Assembly (NCBI GenBank): GCA_022661535.1
Contig: JAKULF010000007.1
Location: 124,001-188,000, forward strand
Reading direction: 5' to 3'
Source: Eutypa lata
Taxonomy: Eukaryota; Ascomycota; Sordariomycetes; Xylariales; Diatrypaceae
Length of the DNA: 64,000 nucleotides
The notes under the pieces are model-generated. The model searched no databases, was not told where the DNA came from, and saw only the letters and a list, made by a program, of their open reading frames with translations. This document shows, piece after piece, positions 1 to 14,808 of the stretch (positions are counted from its first letter, which is position 1; every line of letters begins with the position of its first letter). The translations under genes and the position numbers were made by a program.

Positions 1-1
1 T

Positions 2-535
2 CATCATTACGGACACCATGGCGGCGGAGGTAGAAGCTCCTCATCATCATCTGCGGCATCGCCCGCTGCTACGACTTCGCACCTGGAGAAATGGTATTGG
101 AACACCGTGAATGCGCACTCCCCATCCTCCTCCTCATCTAACAGCGGCAACAACCCCAACCCGAACAGTCTCGCGTCCCTCGGAGCAGAGGGCTACAAGC
201 TCCTCGCCGGCCTCCTCGAGTACGATCCCGAAAAGCGGCTCACGGCCGCGCAGGCGCTTCAGCATCCGTTTTTCACCGGTGGAAGTAGCAATAGTGGCAG
301 TAGTGGTGGTGGTGGTGGTGGTGGTGGTGGTGGTGGTGGTGGTGGTGGTGGTGGGAATAATCTCCCCGTCGGCATCAGTAATAATTGCTTCGAGGGCCTT
401 AAGGTGTCCTACCCGCAGCGCCGTGTCAGTCAGGATGATAATGATATACGCACGAGTAGTCTGCCCGGGACTAAACGCTCTGGGCTGCCGGATGATTCGC
501 TGGCGAGGCCTGTTAAGAGGGTTAAGGAGGGGTAG
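2..535 (+). CDS. ssn3: Cyclin-dependent kinase Ssn3/CDK8, C-terminal part
   Basis: Partial gene: the 5' end lies left of the window, and the frame is open from base 2. The fragment encodes the end of a CDK-type kinase domain. A His/Gly/Ser-rich insert is followed by LEKWYWNTV, then the subdomain XI region with LLEYDPEKRLTAAQALQHPFF. The tail RRVSQDDNDIRT...LPGTKRSGLPDD...KRVKEG is the signature C-terminus of fungal Ssn3 (CDK8), the kinase of the Mediator Cdk8 module that phosphorylates RNA polymerase II and transcription factors with its cyclin Ssn8. The catalytic residues are outside the window. Two low-complexity inserts stand out: Ser/Asn-rich around residues 35-50 of the fragment, and a run of about 17 glycines encoded by a GGT microsatellite just after the kinase fold. 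Identity is recognised from the conserved tail. Confidence 0.93.
   Translation, partial: HHYGHHGGGGRSSSSSSAASPAATTSHLEKWYWNTVNAHSPSSSSSNSGNNPNPNSLASLGAEGYKLLAGLLEYDPEKRLTAAQALQHPFFTGGSSNSGSSGGGGGGGGGGGGGGGGGNNLPVGISNNCFEGLKVSYPQRRVSQDDNDIRTSSLPGTKRSGLPDDSLARPVKRVKEG
303..354 (+). repeat. (GGT)n microsatellite coding for poly-Gly
   Basis: About 17 uninterrupted GGT units lie inside the ssn3 reading frame, between the HPFF end of the kinase fold and the conserved RRVSQDDND tail. The run stays in frame, so length changes alter only the glycine count. Confidence 0.9.
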
Positions 536-2191
536 GGTAGGGTAGAGCGTAGTGGCAATTACATATCACTGCGACTATATTATATGTGGAGTGTGACTGG
601 GAGGATGAAAGGGGCGCAGGCAAGGTTATGGGGATAGCTACCTAGATAGCTAGCTTATCGTTGGACTTGAGAGGTTTTGGCATGACATTAGACTATAGGG
701 TTAGACTGCCGTTTGAGCAAGTCATACCCTACTTATATATGTAGGCATGGAAAGGCATGGAAAGGCGTATTCAGGGAGCATTTGGCATATCATCGATGGC
801 GTCAGAGGAACAAGACCGGTGGTCAAACATGCATTTAAGTATCACTATCAATGCCAACTTATTTCTTCTATTTAATTCTTGAACCGAAAATGAATTAAGC
901 CCGTGAATGATATCCACCCATCATAACTATAATAGATACGACACCACGGGGCCCATATTACAAAATCTGCTATGTATCTAGGTAGACGTCGAAACAACAA
1001 TGAACAACGAACTAGTAGCGTAATTAATATACAACACAAGGACACGCAGTGAGAAAAAAAGCAACAATACCATCCTCTCTATCCGCTTAGTTAGACCGCC
1101 CTCTTTCCCGGTTGCGCCTCGTCCGTCCTGTGTCGGTCCTATCGTGTCGTTACGTGATGATGATAATTATTCTGATGATGAGAGGTTGATAGATGAAATC
1201 AGAGTCGTTATGATCGCAAGGAAATATATATCGAACGAGGTAGGTTAATTCGTAGCTGTGCTGTTAAGACTGTCCATATCCATCCATCCATCCACCGTAT
1301 TACGGACGCGTGCACATATGCTTAGGGATTCTCTTGTCTCCTGATCTCTCAACCTTCCTCGTTTTTGTCCCCTACTACGCGCGATAGCAAGTGCGCCTTC
1401 CAGTATTCCTTTTAAGTTTGATAGGTCGGCAAGCTCGATTGGGTCCTCTAATATAAATAGGTAGAGAAGCAAGCAGGCAAGGAAAAATGGACAAGGTAAA
1501 AACAAAGTCGGTATGATGCTTTATATTCCACCTAATAATCAAACAAACAATCCCAGTCAGAGCACCTCCCTTCCTTCCAACCTCTTCTTCTGTCTGCTTT
1601 GCTACCAAGTTCGCCGGCCAGCCACTAACTTATCAACCATTCCTAGCTGTAAATTTGAAAGGGGTATAACATCGCAAACAAAGCAACATGGAATATTGTA
1701 TATAGAAAATCCTCCTCAGTATGCCTAGGTAGTAAGTAGGTAGGTGTGTAGGTAGGTAACTAGTCTTTCCATCATATTATAGGCAGGTACGTAAAGTATG
1801 TCCATCCTCTCCATTCCAGATACCAAGAGTCGGGTCGGGGGTGGGTGAGTTGTGTCATTATATGCGACAGTATGTGCGCATGTCGGTACAGCAGTGTAAG
1901 CGATTAGATAGATAACTAGAGGACAGGTCGTGCCAAGGAATTTCGCAAATTAAGAAAACTAGGGAACTGCGTGCTTGCTTGCTTGGTCGTTTGCGGGGAT
2001 ATTGGAGGGGCGGTTGGTTGTTGCTATGTGGTACGTAGGTGGGTAGGTATCGCCGTGAAATCGTCGGGTATAATGGATGAGGATCGTAAAAAGGACAGAA
2101 ACAAACACAGAGAGTCGAGTCGAGTTGTTTGCGAGGGGTGCGTGAGCACGCTTTCGCATTCGCCAACCAACCACCTAACCGATCAGTAGTC
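536..2191. other. Intergenic, convergent 3' regions of ssn3 and arf6
   Basis: No convincing gene. The stretch holds the 3' untranslated regions of two convergent genes and simple TAGGTAGG-type runs (about 1728-1760). The short open frames here lack domain-like composition. Confidence 0.6.
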
Positions 2192-4541
<2,350 letters not shown>

Positions 4542-7500
4542 TTATTCTTCAGCGTGGTTCGTTTCCGTATCATTCGTTGCTAAATCTTCTTCATTATTAT
4601 GAAATTCGTAGCCTTCAGGGTGAATGCGAACCAATTCTTCAGGAATCAACCTCGACGGGCGACTTGTTCGACGTGCAGTATTTTGTGGAATAACCGTTCC
4701 TCTCCTCTCTACCTTCTCGTGCATGAGTCGTATCCAATATTCCTCCGATGATTCAGATGCCTTCCTCTCTAGACGTCCGGTGATAGTCAACTCGGCCTTT
4801 ATGATGCCGCTCCAGGGACTCACATCAGCATTTTGAGCTGACAAACTGACATCTGCGGCGGATTCGAGCTTCCTCTGGTCTAAGAAGCGTTCAACCAATA
4901 GCCAGTTGAGGATCTGCTTAGAGTTCTTTGCAGCCTCGAACGCGGATCTGAATCCTGTTTGTCCTTGGTATACTAGAGAGGCACCTCGACGAACCAGCAA
5001 CTGAACTGAGTCCAGTCGGTTGGCGGAGCAAGCGGCCATCAGAGCTGAGCCTGATGGACATCCTTCGAAATCGATGTGAGCACCCACTGACAACAGGTTC
5101 TCTATGATGTTCAACTGGCCTCCTGCTGCAGATCTACAAAGCATGCTCCACCCTACCGTTGACTCATGATTCATGAATACCCGAAAACTCTCTGTACCGA
5201 GCTTGCGTCGGTACAATCGAAACTTGGTATCAAGCCAGCAGGGTAAAACACTGGACTCGGCCCCGGGATAACCCCCACAAGAAGATTCTAGTCAGAGATC
5301 TGAGTTCAACAGAAGTGATGCAAAAGTATCCTGACCCATGGCTACATGAATTACAGCGATCCCGGTTGTGTTTTTGATAAACGGATCAAGGCCGAATTGC
5401 ATGAGGACCACAAATGTAGCTGGGTCTTTTGTTAGATGGAGATATGACTCAGAAACGTAATCCAAGGCACAAATATCTGCTTTGGCTTCAAGCAAGACAT
5501 CTACACTATCTCGGCACCCCACACGAGCTGCTAACAATAGCGGAGTGTGGCCATGAAGATCCCGGCATTCTAGGGCAGCACCCTCCCTGACTAAGAGCCT
5601 CACTACATCGCTCTTGTTCACGTTATCTGATGCGATAGCTATGTGTAGAGGCGCGCGTTGCAAGTGGTCAAGAGCATCAATCTCAGCACCGCTCTGGAGA
5701 AGCATATTGACCACCTTGACATTTCCCCAGTCTGCTGCAGAGTGTAAAGGAATCCAGTCAACTTCGTCTCGTTGGTTTACGGCCATCTGCATGAATTTCA
5801 TCGGATTTACCCCAACCATATCCCTAGACAGAAGTTAGGCTGACCATTAATAGAAGCAAACGGCACCAGAAATGCCTGCAATTCCTTGGAGAGATGTTCA
5901 CTACTTACCCATAATGCTTCGCATTCTTTTTGAGATGTTTGAGGAGAAGCCTAAGCCCGCAATGGTTGTGGGCTTTAATTGCCATTTCCATCCAACCTGG
6001 CGACTCGTTGAGGACGCCCCCGCCATCATTTATATATCTCTTCAAAAATACCGGCAAGATTTCGTTCAACTTAGTCCTCCGAATTAGTTCGCGAAATGCC
6101 GATGTATGATTACCCTTATGCCATCGATACTCGGTAGTACATGCCCTATTTTCCAGCAGCCACCTGACTGTTTTGGGTACCTCATACTCAATGGCCAGGA
6201 TCAAGGGAGAAGTGTTGTTACAGTTAGGCATGTTGGTGTCTAGGTCGCATCCTTCATGATATAATTCCTCGCACAGGTCTAAGTTGGCAGTCTTAATGGC
6301 TACTTCCAACCCTAGCGCTAGTTCTTGTTTATGTAATAATGGAGGCATTGGCGGGCTGTCCTGCTTTTGAGCTTGTCGAAGGCACTCAATGATTGATTTA
6401 TTACCGCGGTCGTAGGCATACATCAATGGGGTCTTTCCACACGCATCTGATGTTAAATCGCTTCCGGATTCAAGGAGAATCTTGGCAGCTTCATGATGGG
6501 AACTCATAGCAGCGAAATGTAGCGGCAACGTCTCATCATATGCCCGAGAGTTGACATCCGCGCCATGATCTCGGAGGAACTCGATAACCTCTACCCGATT
6601 CTCAATAGCTGCCAGATGCATGGGGGTCAAGAGTTCGCTGCCCTTTGAGTCGAGATCAGTGACGAGCCCGGAGTCTGTATAGAATCTCAGGCAGTCAACA
6701 TGTCCATTAACAGCAGACAAATGCAGAGCATTAAAGCCGCCCAAGTATTCTCCATACATCTTGTACTTAGCGTTCCTCCGCCAATCTATCTGCCACGAAT
6801 CGTTTCTGTAACTACGCAGCACGTGCAGGAAGGATACCCTCCCACAGAATGCAGCCAAGAGTGCCGCATCATATCCATATCTATCCACCAGTGTCGGGTC
6901 GGCTCCATTCTCCAATAACATATCTGCAATGTCTAATGCATTGTTTTCTATCAAAATATGCATAGCTGAACGGCGTGGACCACTGCCCGTAAGAAGGTTT
7001 GGGTTTGCGCCCTTGCGCAGCAATGCAAACATTGCCCCTTGAGCCTCACACATGGCTAGACGATGGATTAATCCCTCACCGTCTCCTGTTGGATTGATGT
7101 CGTCCAGAAGTTTGTTGTCGGCATGACATAGTAAAAGTTCAAATATATATCCGGCGACGGTACTCTTTAAGCCAGTCAGGTCTTGACAAGCCAATTCCAA
7201 TGGCGACAAACCATCAACACGTTTATGAACACTGACACCCTTCTCTAGGAGCAATGTTATAAGTTCAATATCATAGTATAACATAGCTCCTTTCAGGAGA
7301 CGAATGGCGGACAGTGAGGTACGGATTTGCTCCCAATATTGTGTTTGTTTGATGACATCGCAAATGGTGCTCCCTGAAATAGGCTAAACATCATCTAGAT
7401 CTTCGAAATGTTTGCTCTTAGTGGGTCCTATCAAAGGCCAGAGACCCGATTCATGGGAAATGGCCTCATACGACGCCATAAAACCGAGCCGTAAAAGACA

Positions 7501-10500
7501 GGCCGCCAGTGAAGTTGAAACGTCTCTTATATCTTCATCTGCTGATTCCTCATTTCTCCTTAGTAGTCTAGCCTCCCTTACAGATCTTTTGCCGAAAATT
7601 ATCCACGTGCGCCACTGCTCTAAAGCCTTGATGTTAGGCTCCGAACTTGATAAGGCCTCTATAAGCTCTATATTGAATATCGGTGAGTGTTCAGCATAAG
7701 ATAGACAATTCGATATGAACGCATCTAATGGGCTCTTTGCCGTACAATAAATTTTGTAGGCATTTGGGTATAGTGGTTTCAGACGATTGGCGAATTCCAC
7801 CGATGCGTTGATGGAAAGATGATGCAGAGGTGTCGTTATCCCAGGTCTGTCAGAATCGGCCACCGCACCTAAATCCAAGAGTGCCTCAAAAACTTGTGGC
7901 ATATTAACTCCGGCCGCGAGTGACAGAACTGGCAGAGGGCTTTTCCATGCCTCCCTGTCGTACCCGGTTGGCTTCAAAAGAAGTAGCGCGGATTCTTCAT
8001 ATCCTTGATGCATTGCTTCGGTAAATGGTGTACAACCGTGCTTGTTCGTCATCTTCAGCGCCTCTTCGATATTTTCCTTAGTATCGCACTGCAAGAATGC
8101 CCTGAGAATGGAAGGTGACATGTAGTGGCAGTGTAACACGTTCCATCCAGTGGTACCTACCACTGTGCAAGTCATTCCCCTCGCCACGAACTCTCTTACC
8201 AGTTCCTGCTCGTCATCCTTATCTAGCCAGTTCCATATGTGAAGTGGGGTCTCCCCTTCACGATTTTGTTTCAAAACGCTACATCCAGCCTTAAGCAAAG
8301 TTCTCACGACAGGCAAAGACTTTGAAGAAGTGCGAGCATCCAATGCAATATGTAACAGTGATCGACATTCAGAGTCAACGACTTTTGGAGCCTCCACTCT
8401 AGGATCCGCCAGAATCCTCTCGAGGGCTTCCACATTGCCGCTGGCTATGTGAGCGATTGCTTGGGTATGTAAAGAATCTTCCTGGAGTGATATTCTCGTG
8501 TCCACAAACAAAGGATCAGATGCAAATTTAAACCTCCATTTGACGGCTTGCTTCCAAGCACATATGCATAACCCCAAATGAAGAGGAGATTTGTTGATCA
8601 TGGAGTTAAGAGACGTAATGAATAGCTGAAGTGTTTCTTCGTGGCGAGTAAATGTCTTCCGGGAATCCCATTGCTCCATAACATCGGTGAATTCGGACAA
8701 ATCCTGCCCATCGAAATGCAGCCCTCCCTGAAGAAGTGCGCTTATTGCTAATAGGTTCCTGCCATCCAGACGCGTTTTCTGCAATATATTGAACATGAAG
8801 CTTATGTCACAGTATGGGTGTGAACAGACAGCGGGACACATTGAGCCAGCTTGAAAAAGGCATTTGATAGTCTCCACCCTTGTCATAGATATGGTGTTCT
8901 CGAGGATTTCGCATTGTCTTGTTCTCTCCACACTGATATCTTCTGGTAAAGTAAAGAGCACACTCTTCACAGCGCACTGCATAGGCGAACCAACCGGGCT
9001 CCTAAGGTTGACGCTGGCGCCATTATCAAGCAGAAATGTGCATATATTCGGTAGGCAAAGGAGCGCAGCCATATGCAGAGGCGTAAAATCGGGGTGGATC
9101 AAAGTATCCATCATCTCTCTGATCCTTGAGGCACTATTAGTCCCTTCCGCAAAATCACAGGGAAAGAAATAGTTAATGCGGATATGGTAGCCTAGTTGGA
9201 CAACCCAGGAAGTGAACATGGTGGTTTTAGGGGTTCTGAAGAGAGACTTCGCTGAGTCGGCTATCTGCTCATTGGCCCATTCGTTTCTCGCATATATAGG
9301 CCAGTGCGCGGCGGAATACTCGTACATTTGATACCTTTCGTTTCTCTCCTCTATATATCGTATCTCCATCTGACCTGCAATTGGAAGGTGGTTGAAGTTT
9401 TCGAGTTGCAAGTATTGCAAGCATCGCAATGCTAGCAGGCGGTTGCAACGAACATCTGATAGAAGAAACCCTTGCAGCTCTGGCTTCAGCACCAAATCAC
9501 TCTCGAGGAACTCTCGGACAGAGAAATGTGCAAACTCAAAGTACTCCTGGTCGTTTGACTTTCGTATGAGGCTGCTACATAGCCTTGAGATTGCATCTTC
9601 GCGCACAAAAGCTCGGGGCTCTAGAAAGTTTCCATTTTCTGGCATGGATAGTAGCTCCCTCAATTGTCTAATAGTGAGTCTCGGACTGGCGTATGCGATA
9701 AAGAGCAAAGCCATTTGAACAATCGGAATCTTAGTCCTTGGAATCCGCTCCAGAATACGGGTGTATGTTTCGTTGAGGTCTGGTGGAAGTCTCTTCAACG
9801 CATCCCTGCATTCTTGATCTGATACACAGTCCCTAAGGTGGTCGAGCTGACATGAAACCCAACGGAACCTTCGTACGAAGTGGTTAGTCAATGAATTTCG
9901 CACCATGGAAATGGCTCTCTACTTACATTCCCTTGGCTCCTTCAACCAAGCCCTGGAGAATTTCTTCCTTCAACTCGGGATTGTCGACGCGCAACCTTTT
10001 GTTCAGGATGCGCTTTTCGATCTCTGCAGTCACATACTCGACAATATCTTCGGTGTGCGCTGCAATCTCCTCGCTGATGAACTCGTCTTCTAGGTGGTCT
10101 CGGATGTTGCTTTCGTCTCTGCTTAGAAGGGCCATTGAGATATTATCTGCGTCTTTCGTGACGTCCAGCAATACATCGAGAACATCATCTATGAACTTGC
10201 CACACTCGTCGAGTCCGTCGAGGACTAGAAAGACATGCTGGAATTGTTTCACTATTTCGACTAGTATTGCTGCTATTTCCTCCACCGTGGGAGCCTTTTC
10301 GAGACCACGGGATGGGTGTAGTTTGTAGTAGTATTTCTCCAAGATTGCATATGCCTCTTCCTTTTGGATGGCAAGTTGGTAGACAAGAGCCCCTATGATG
10401 TTCACGGGAGACTGTGTCTTCTCATCCATGTAGTCGCAGAAGAAGAATGCCGTGGCAACATCTTCTGTGTTCCTTGCGAGGCTCTCCTGAATTATGACCC

Positions 10501-11212
10501 CTGCTAAGACTGTCTTGCCAGCGCCAGGTATACCGCTGAACCATAGCTTTGAGTCAGGGTTCGAGAGCCAAGTCTTAAAGGCTGGCAGACGGGTGAGCCA
10601 CAACCCAGTTCTTGGGTGCCGAAGGTTAAGACTCATTTCGTAACTCTGCTGGGGGTTGCATGCTAGGAAAGAATCGAGTACCCATCTTCGCTCCGAATCT
10701 TTGTGGATGCGGCTAGTGATCTCGCGAGTCATTTTCACTTCTGCAAGCATCTCCGTTGTATTGTTTAGTGTTTCCTCTCCATTGGAAAGGCAGCGCAGAA
10801 GTAAGTTCATAGAGTCGGCGGACAATGCTAAATCAATGTTGCTCTTATGACCAGAGAGTTCGGCCAGCATTTCCTTCAAACGTCTGGATGAGAATGGCCA
10901 GGTAAGCCTTCGCTTCAGAGTCTTCTCCTCGGCCTTCTTCATCTTACTACATATTTCGGATAAGATATTGCTACACGCCTCGATGTGGTCTATGCGAAAG
11001 GCCCTGTCGACTGGCTCGTCTTTAAGGCTATGAGCTAGCCGTGACAGACTGTATAGGGCACCACCAAGCAAATTGATCTCTTTAGCGAGCCGTTCTATGT
11101 CTTTATCCGCATCTCTCACGGATCGCACGTATCCCATGATGCGTGTAAAAGCAATGTCGGCAAAGGTGATAACGCCAGCAATGCTCGCAGATATAGATAA
11201 GGGATCAGCCAT
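4542..11212 (-). pseudogene. NACHT-ankyrin STAND (NLR-like) gene with two in-frame stop codons
   Basis: Exons complement(9927-11212, 5909-9868, 4542-5823) join in phase into 2,176 codons. The first intron restores GMFRWV; the second is a 85-nt GTAAGT intron. The N-terminus (MADPLSISASIAGVITFADI, residues 1-170) is the helical domain common on fungal STAND proteins. A NACHT NTPase follows, with Walker A GIPGAGKT (227-234) and Walker B HVFLVLDGLDEC (326-337), then a helical linker and many ankyrin repeats (for example TPLHMAALLCLPNICTFLL, TPLHHLSINAS, TPMHLAAIENRVEVIEFL). Such proteins sense ligands and trigger programmed cell death or allorecognition in fungi. The frame is broken by TAG at 7384-7386 (codon 1257) and TGA at 5292-5294 (codon 1926). 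Coding continues in the same frame after each, with repeats intact, so the breaks look recent. Alternatives are weak-donor introns of 72 and 60 nt spanning the stops, or recoding of the mRNA. The stop at codon 1257 would still leave the NACHT core and part of the repeats. Confidence 0.85.
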
Positions 11213-13430
11213 TATTTAGGCTATGGTGGAAGTATTTGTTGAAGGAAGTATGGGTGAAGAAGTAAATAGCTACTTGTATAGGTAATCTAGATATGTTTTT
11301 GACAGTTTAAAGTGAATGGTGTAATTGGAATCGATGAGGGAATCTGCACACCTAGGTAATGGAGTGCAAGAGGGCCCTTGGAAATACACACAAAGTTGCG
11401 AGCTCCACTGATGTTGCTGTGAGGGAAATTCATATACTGTTAAGTCTGCCTAATCTGTTTCTCTGCAGGCTGTCTAAGGCTCCGCCACAAACTAGTCACC
11501 AACACTCTAGAGCCTTAATCGTAAAAGCCACCCCCGAGGTTGAATTTGCGCAAATACATACATGGGAAGATGCCTAACCGAGTTCTCGGGTTCTTGAATT
11601 TCGTTTGGAGATACGATTATGCTGATAATTAGGATATCCGTTCCTTTTCTCCAGTGCGATTCTTCATTACTGTGGTAGTCATCTCTATTATGAGCTCGTA
11701 ATTATTGTAGGCAACACTCTGTTTGCGAAGGAGGGTGTGTTGGCTGGTTAGTGGGCCTGACGAAATGCATGTGATGGGGATCATGCAATGCAACGTTGGC
11801 GGCAGCATAACCTCATTCGTAGGTGACCGTAAATCCCGAACCACTTTGGTGTCCCGATACCCCTCATTTCCATAGCGGCCCGACGGAATTTGTATACAAT
11901 CACACAATTATATCCGTCCTCCAATTCAAGCATCCTCACATGGTGAGTACTGTAAATCTTGAAAGTAGTTCGGGGAATAGTATGAGCGCAGAATGTCAAT
12001 GATGCCGTGAATCAAAGCCTGATGAAAGGGGCAAATCAAGTGATCGTATTATATAAGCCACTGGCCCATGCAAAGGTATATCCTCATGGCCATGGATTTA
12101 GCCTCTTCCCACTCCCACAGAGATTCGATATAGATAAGCCGTCATCATTCCTTCTCATTGCGTGCGTTATTGTTACTTCCCGATAATTAATAAGGTAATT
12201 TGTAAGAGTATACTGAGTATTAATGCCATGAAACCATTAAATATCAAGTGAACTTGACTAAGTAGAACTAGTGTTTGACGGCTCAAGAACAGCAAGATGA
12301 CGATATATCTCGGAACCTAGCCTTCCCAAAGTAAAATATCAGTACTAATATGCTAGAACCCTCGGACACGAAATCCCATCAATTGCTTTACGAATAGACC
12401 TTGGCTCTAAGTCTACGGATCCAAATTTATATTATACGAGAATATTGGCTCCTCATTGCCGTAATGGTAATGCCACTTTCTGTAAGACTAATTATTACAG
12501 GGAGGAGCCCCTATCTACAGCTAAAAGTAATAGGGGATGTTAACAAGATGCTAACGTGGCGAGGTAAATACACTCACCTTTAAGCTACCAGCAATTCACT
12601 AGGGTATATATAAAAGGGAACCCCCCCCCCCCCCTGGATTGTACAAAATCAAATTCTACTGTTCCTCTTTCCACACCCTTATACTGGACTTCCCGTCTTT
12701 CACTTTGCTCCTACTGAGTCATTGACAAGGGGTCTTAAAATAATTAAGTAAAACGTATCCTCGGTGGTCACCATGATATAAAGAACTGCTAAATTGCATT
12801 TATTAAAAGGGAATCTAATTAACCAGTGATGACTTTTAACTACATGCTCATCCACTATTCTTGATTAGCCGGCCATAAGACCTGGTATACTGGTAATGGA
12901 ACTGACTCACAACCTCAAGCTACAACGTAAATACGACCTGCAAAGTAATTAATAACTAATCGTTTTTGTATTTTATGATAATAAAATGTTATCTTTAAAC
13001 CGTACGTAATAAATGGCAACATTATGGTAGCCACAACAAAACCTTAAAGACATTTGCTTCCGTGATCACACTGGCCTATATACCCTTTGTACTTTGTATC
13101 CGACGAATGGCCCGAAGGCTGTTCAAAGCCTACACTAATACGCAAATTGGCTTAATAATATTGTCCATAACATAAGCTACTTGCCATTTAAGGCCCCTTC
13201 AGCGCTAGAGCACTTATAGAGAATTGTTGCGGGTGATACCTGGAGACAGTTGTCCATGATTTAATTCTTTTTGAAACGTTTCAGAACACACTGTATTATT
13301 CGATAATCTTAATATTATATAAACCAACGATAAAAAACTACAACAATTAATCGCTTCAAACCATATACAAACAGAAATAAACCTCAGGGTGAGAGCCTCT
13401 TGCCTAGTTAAAGTCGACAATCCCCTTGGT
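11213..13430. other. Intergenic, AT-rich
   Basis: This is the promoter side of the NACHT-ankyrin gene and the downstream side of the rhodopsin-like gene. A C14-type homopolymer run lies at about 12620-12634. No open frame here looks like protein. Confidence 0.55.
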
Positions 13431-14808
13431 TTACCACTGCTCTCTATCACCACCCTGGTCGACCTTTTTAGGATCCTCATTCGCGTAGCTAAATTCAATG
13501 CGCGTCTGCTTCTGGATATTGTTGCGTGACGCCTTAGGTACGATGTCTTTTTGGCTGTCATCGTCAGGTACGTTCATATCATCCAGTCGATAAGCCGACC
13601 CCTTGTCCCGCCCCGAATTACCAAACGCACTTCTCGAACCGAAGGGCTTGGACCCCGAACGACCACCTGTACTGATATCGCTGAAGCATGGCACTTTCTT
13701 CAATAGGGGACGCAGTGCTGTGAGCGATGCAGCGAAGATGCTCAAGCCGATCTCGGAAATAGAACTAGTACATTTGTAGTTAATATGTGCCCTCTCAGAC
13801 TTTCATGAAGTACGCATAGGACTGGACGTACTATAGCGTTGCTTGAAGAGTCGTTTCGATGATGCTTTCGCTCGCGAGTCCACCACCATTCGATTGGATT
13901 TGGGTCACTTCAATGACGTATTTGAGTCGGATGATAGTTGCTATAGAGCTTCTATAAGAGTATTAGCCGTGTCACTTGAGCAGTTTTGAAAGGGGCCTAC
14001 TTACACTCCACCTAATCCGAGCAAGAGTAGAACTGACACCTTCAGCTTAGTAGGCAATTGAGCCTTGCTCAGCATGTGGATCGGCAAAAGCTACGCAACT
14101 TCGTTAGTGAGGGATTTCTTCTATGGCTCAGGAGAATTGTATAGTACCGCGTAGAACCAACTCATAGTCATGTCCACAACCGAAAGGACAATTCCGGTAT
14201 TCGCAAGGGTGGTTGCAGACATACAAGTGCCGGTGCCGACCCCCCAAGCTACGGACAATGGGCGACATTGCAAGGCGTAAATAAGGGCCGATACAAGCGA
14301 GACGATACAGATGATAGCGATCGTTATTAGTAGAAGTAGACGCGCGGCTCGCAGGTCTGATCTATCGGCAAGTCGAAAGAGCACCAACGCCACACCGAGC
14401 TTCGAGATACCTGTCGTAAGGATGTATACAATTTGAGCGACAGTGAAATACTGTTCAGAGACTCGTCAGTATGATCTTGTATGATTTAGGTAATGAAACA
14501 AGCCAGCTTACCATGGCGGCCTTGAGCATATCAAAGCCAGGTTCCATTACCGTCGCTCCAATACCATAATTAACGGCCTCGAGCTCCATTGTACAGAAAA
14601 TAATGAATCCAATCTACCTTCAAGTCAGACTTCGCGCTCCAAATAAATTCGCATTCACGGAGTCACTCACAAACGAAACAGCCATAGTAACGTCATCATA
14701 TCCAATTGCTTTGTTAGTGCCACGAGCCCAGAATCTGAGGCCAACGGCAAGGCCGTCGACCACGAGAAACGTGATGGCAATTGGATAATACTTGTCTCTC
14801 GCCCCCAT
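13431..14808 (-). CDS. Pth11/rhodopsin-type seven-helix membrane protein
   Basis: Six exons, complement(14671-14808, 14512-14613, 14148-14450, 14005-14090, 13832-13951, 13431-13764), join cleanly to 360 aa. Donors are GTGAGT, GTAAGC, GTACTA, GTAAGT and GTACGT, and most introns have a CTAAC-like branch site. Hydrophobic helices include ITFLVVDGLAVGLRFWAR, FIIFCTMELEAVNYGIG, YFTVAQIVYILTTGISKLGVALVL, LLLLITIAIICIVSLVSALIYALQC, the LLPIHML segment, KVSVLLLLGLGG and ISEIGLSIFAASLTALRPL. This order, with D-D after the first helix and the C-terminal E-x-G-L-x-I-x-A-x-S-L motif, matches the fungal rhodopsin-domain integral membrane family that includes Pth11-like proteins. The tail is hydrophilic and Ser/Asp-rich. 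The extracellular Cys-rich CFEM domain of true Pth11 is absent. The ligand is unknown. Confidence 0.88.

Noticed and set aside
5230..5290. A 60-nt intron (GTTGAA...TCCAG) that would remove the TGA at 5292
   Set aside because: It keeps phase, but the donor is poor and the CTGAC branch-like site is unusually far from the acceptor; the downstream residues read as coding. Kept as an alternative only.
7379..7450. A 72-nt intron (GTCTCT...TTTCAG) that would remove the TAG at 7384
   Set aside because: The acceptor looks good but the donor is weak and no CTRAC branch site is present; the peptide it would remove (GLWPLIGPTKSKHFEDL) looks like part of the protein.
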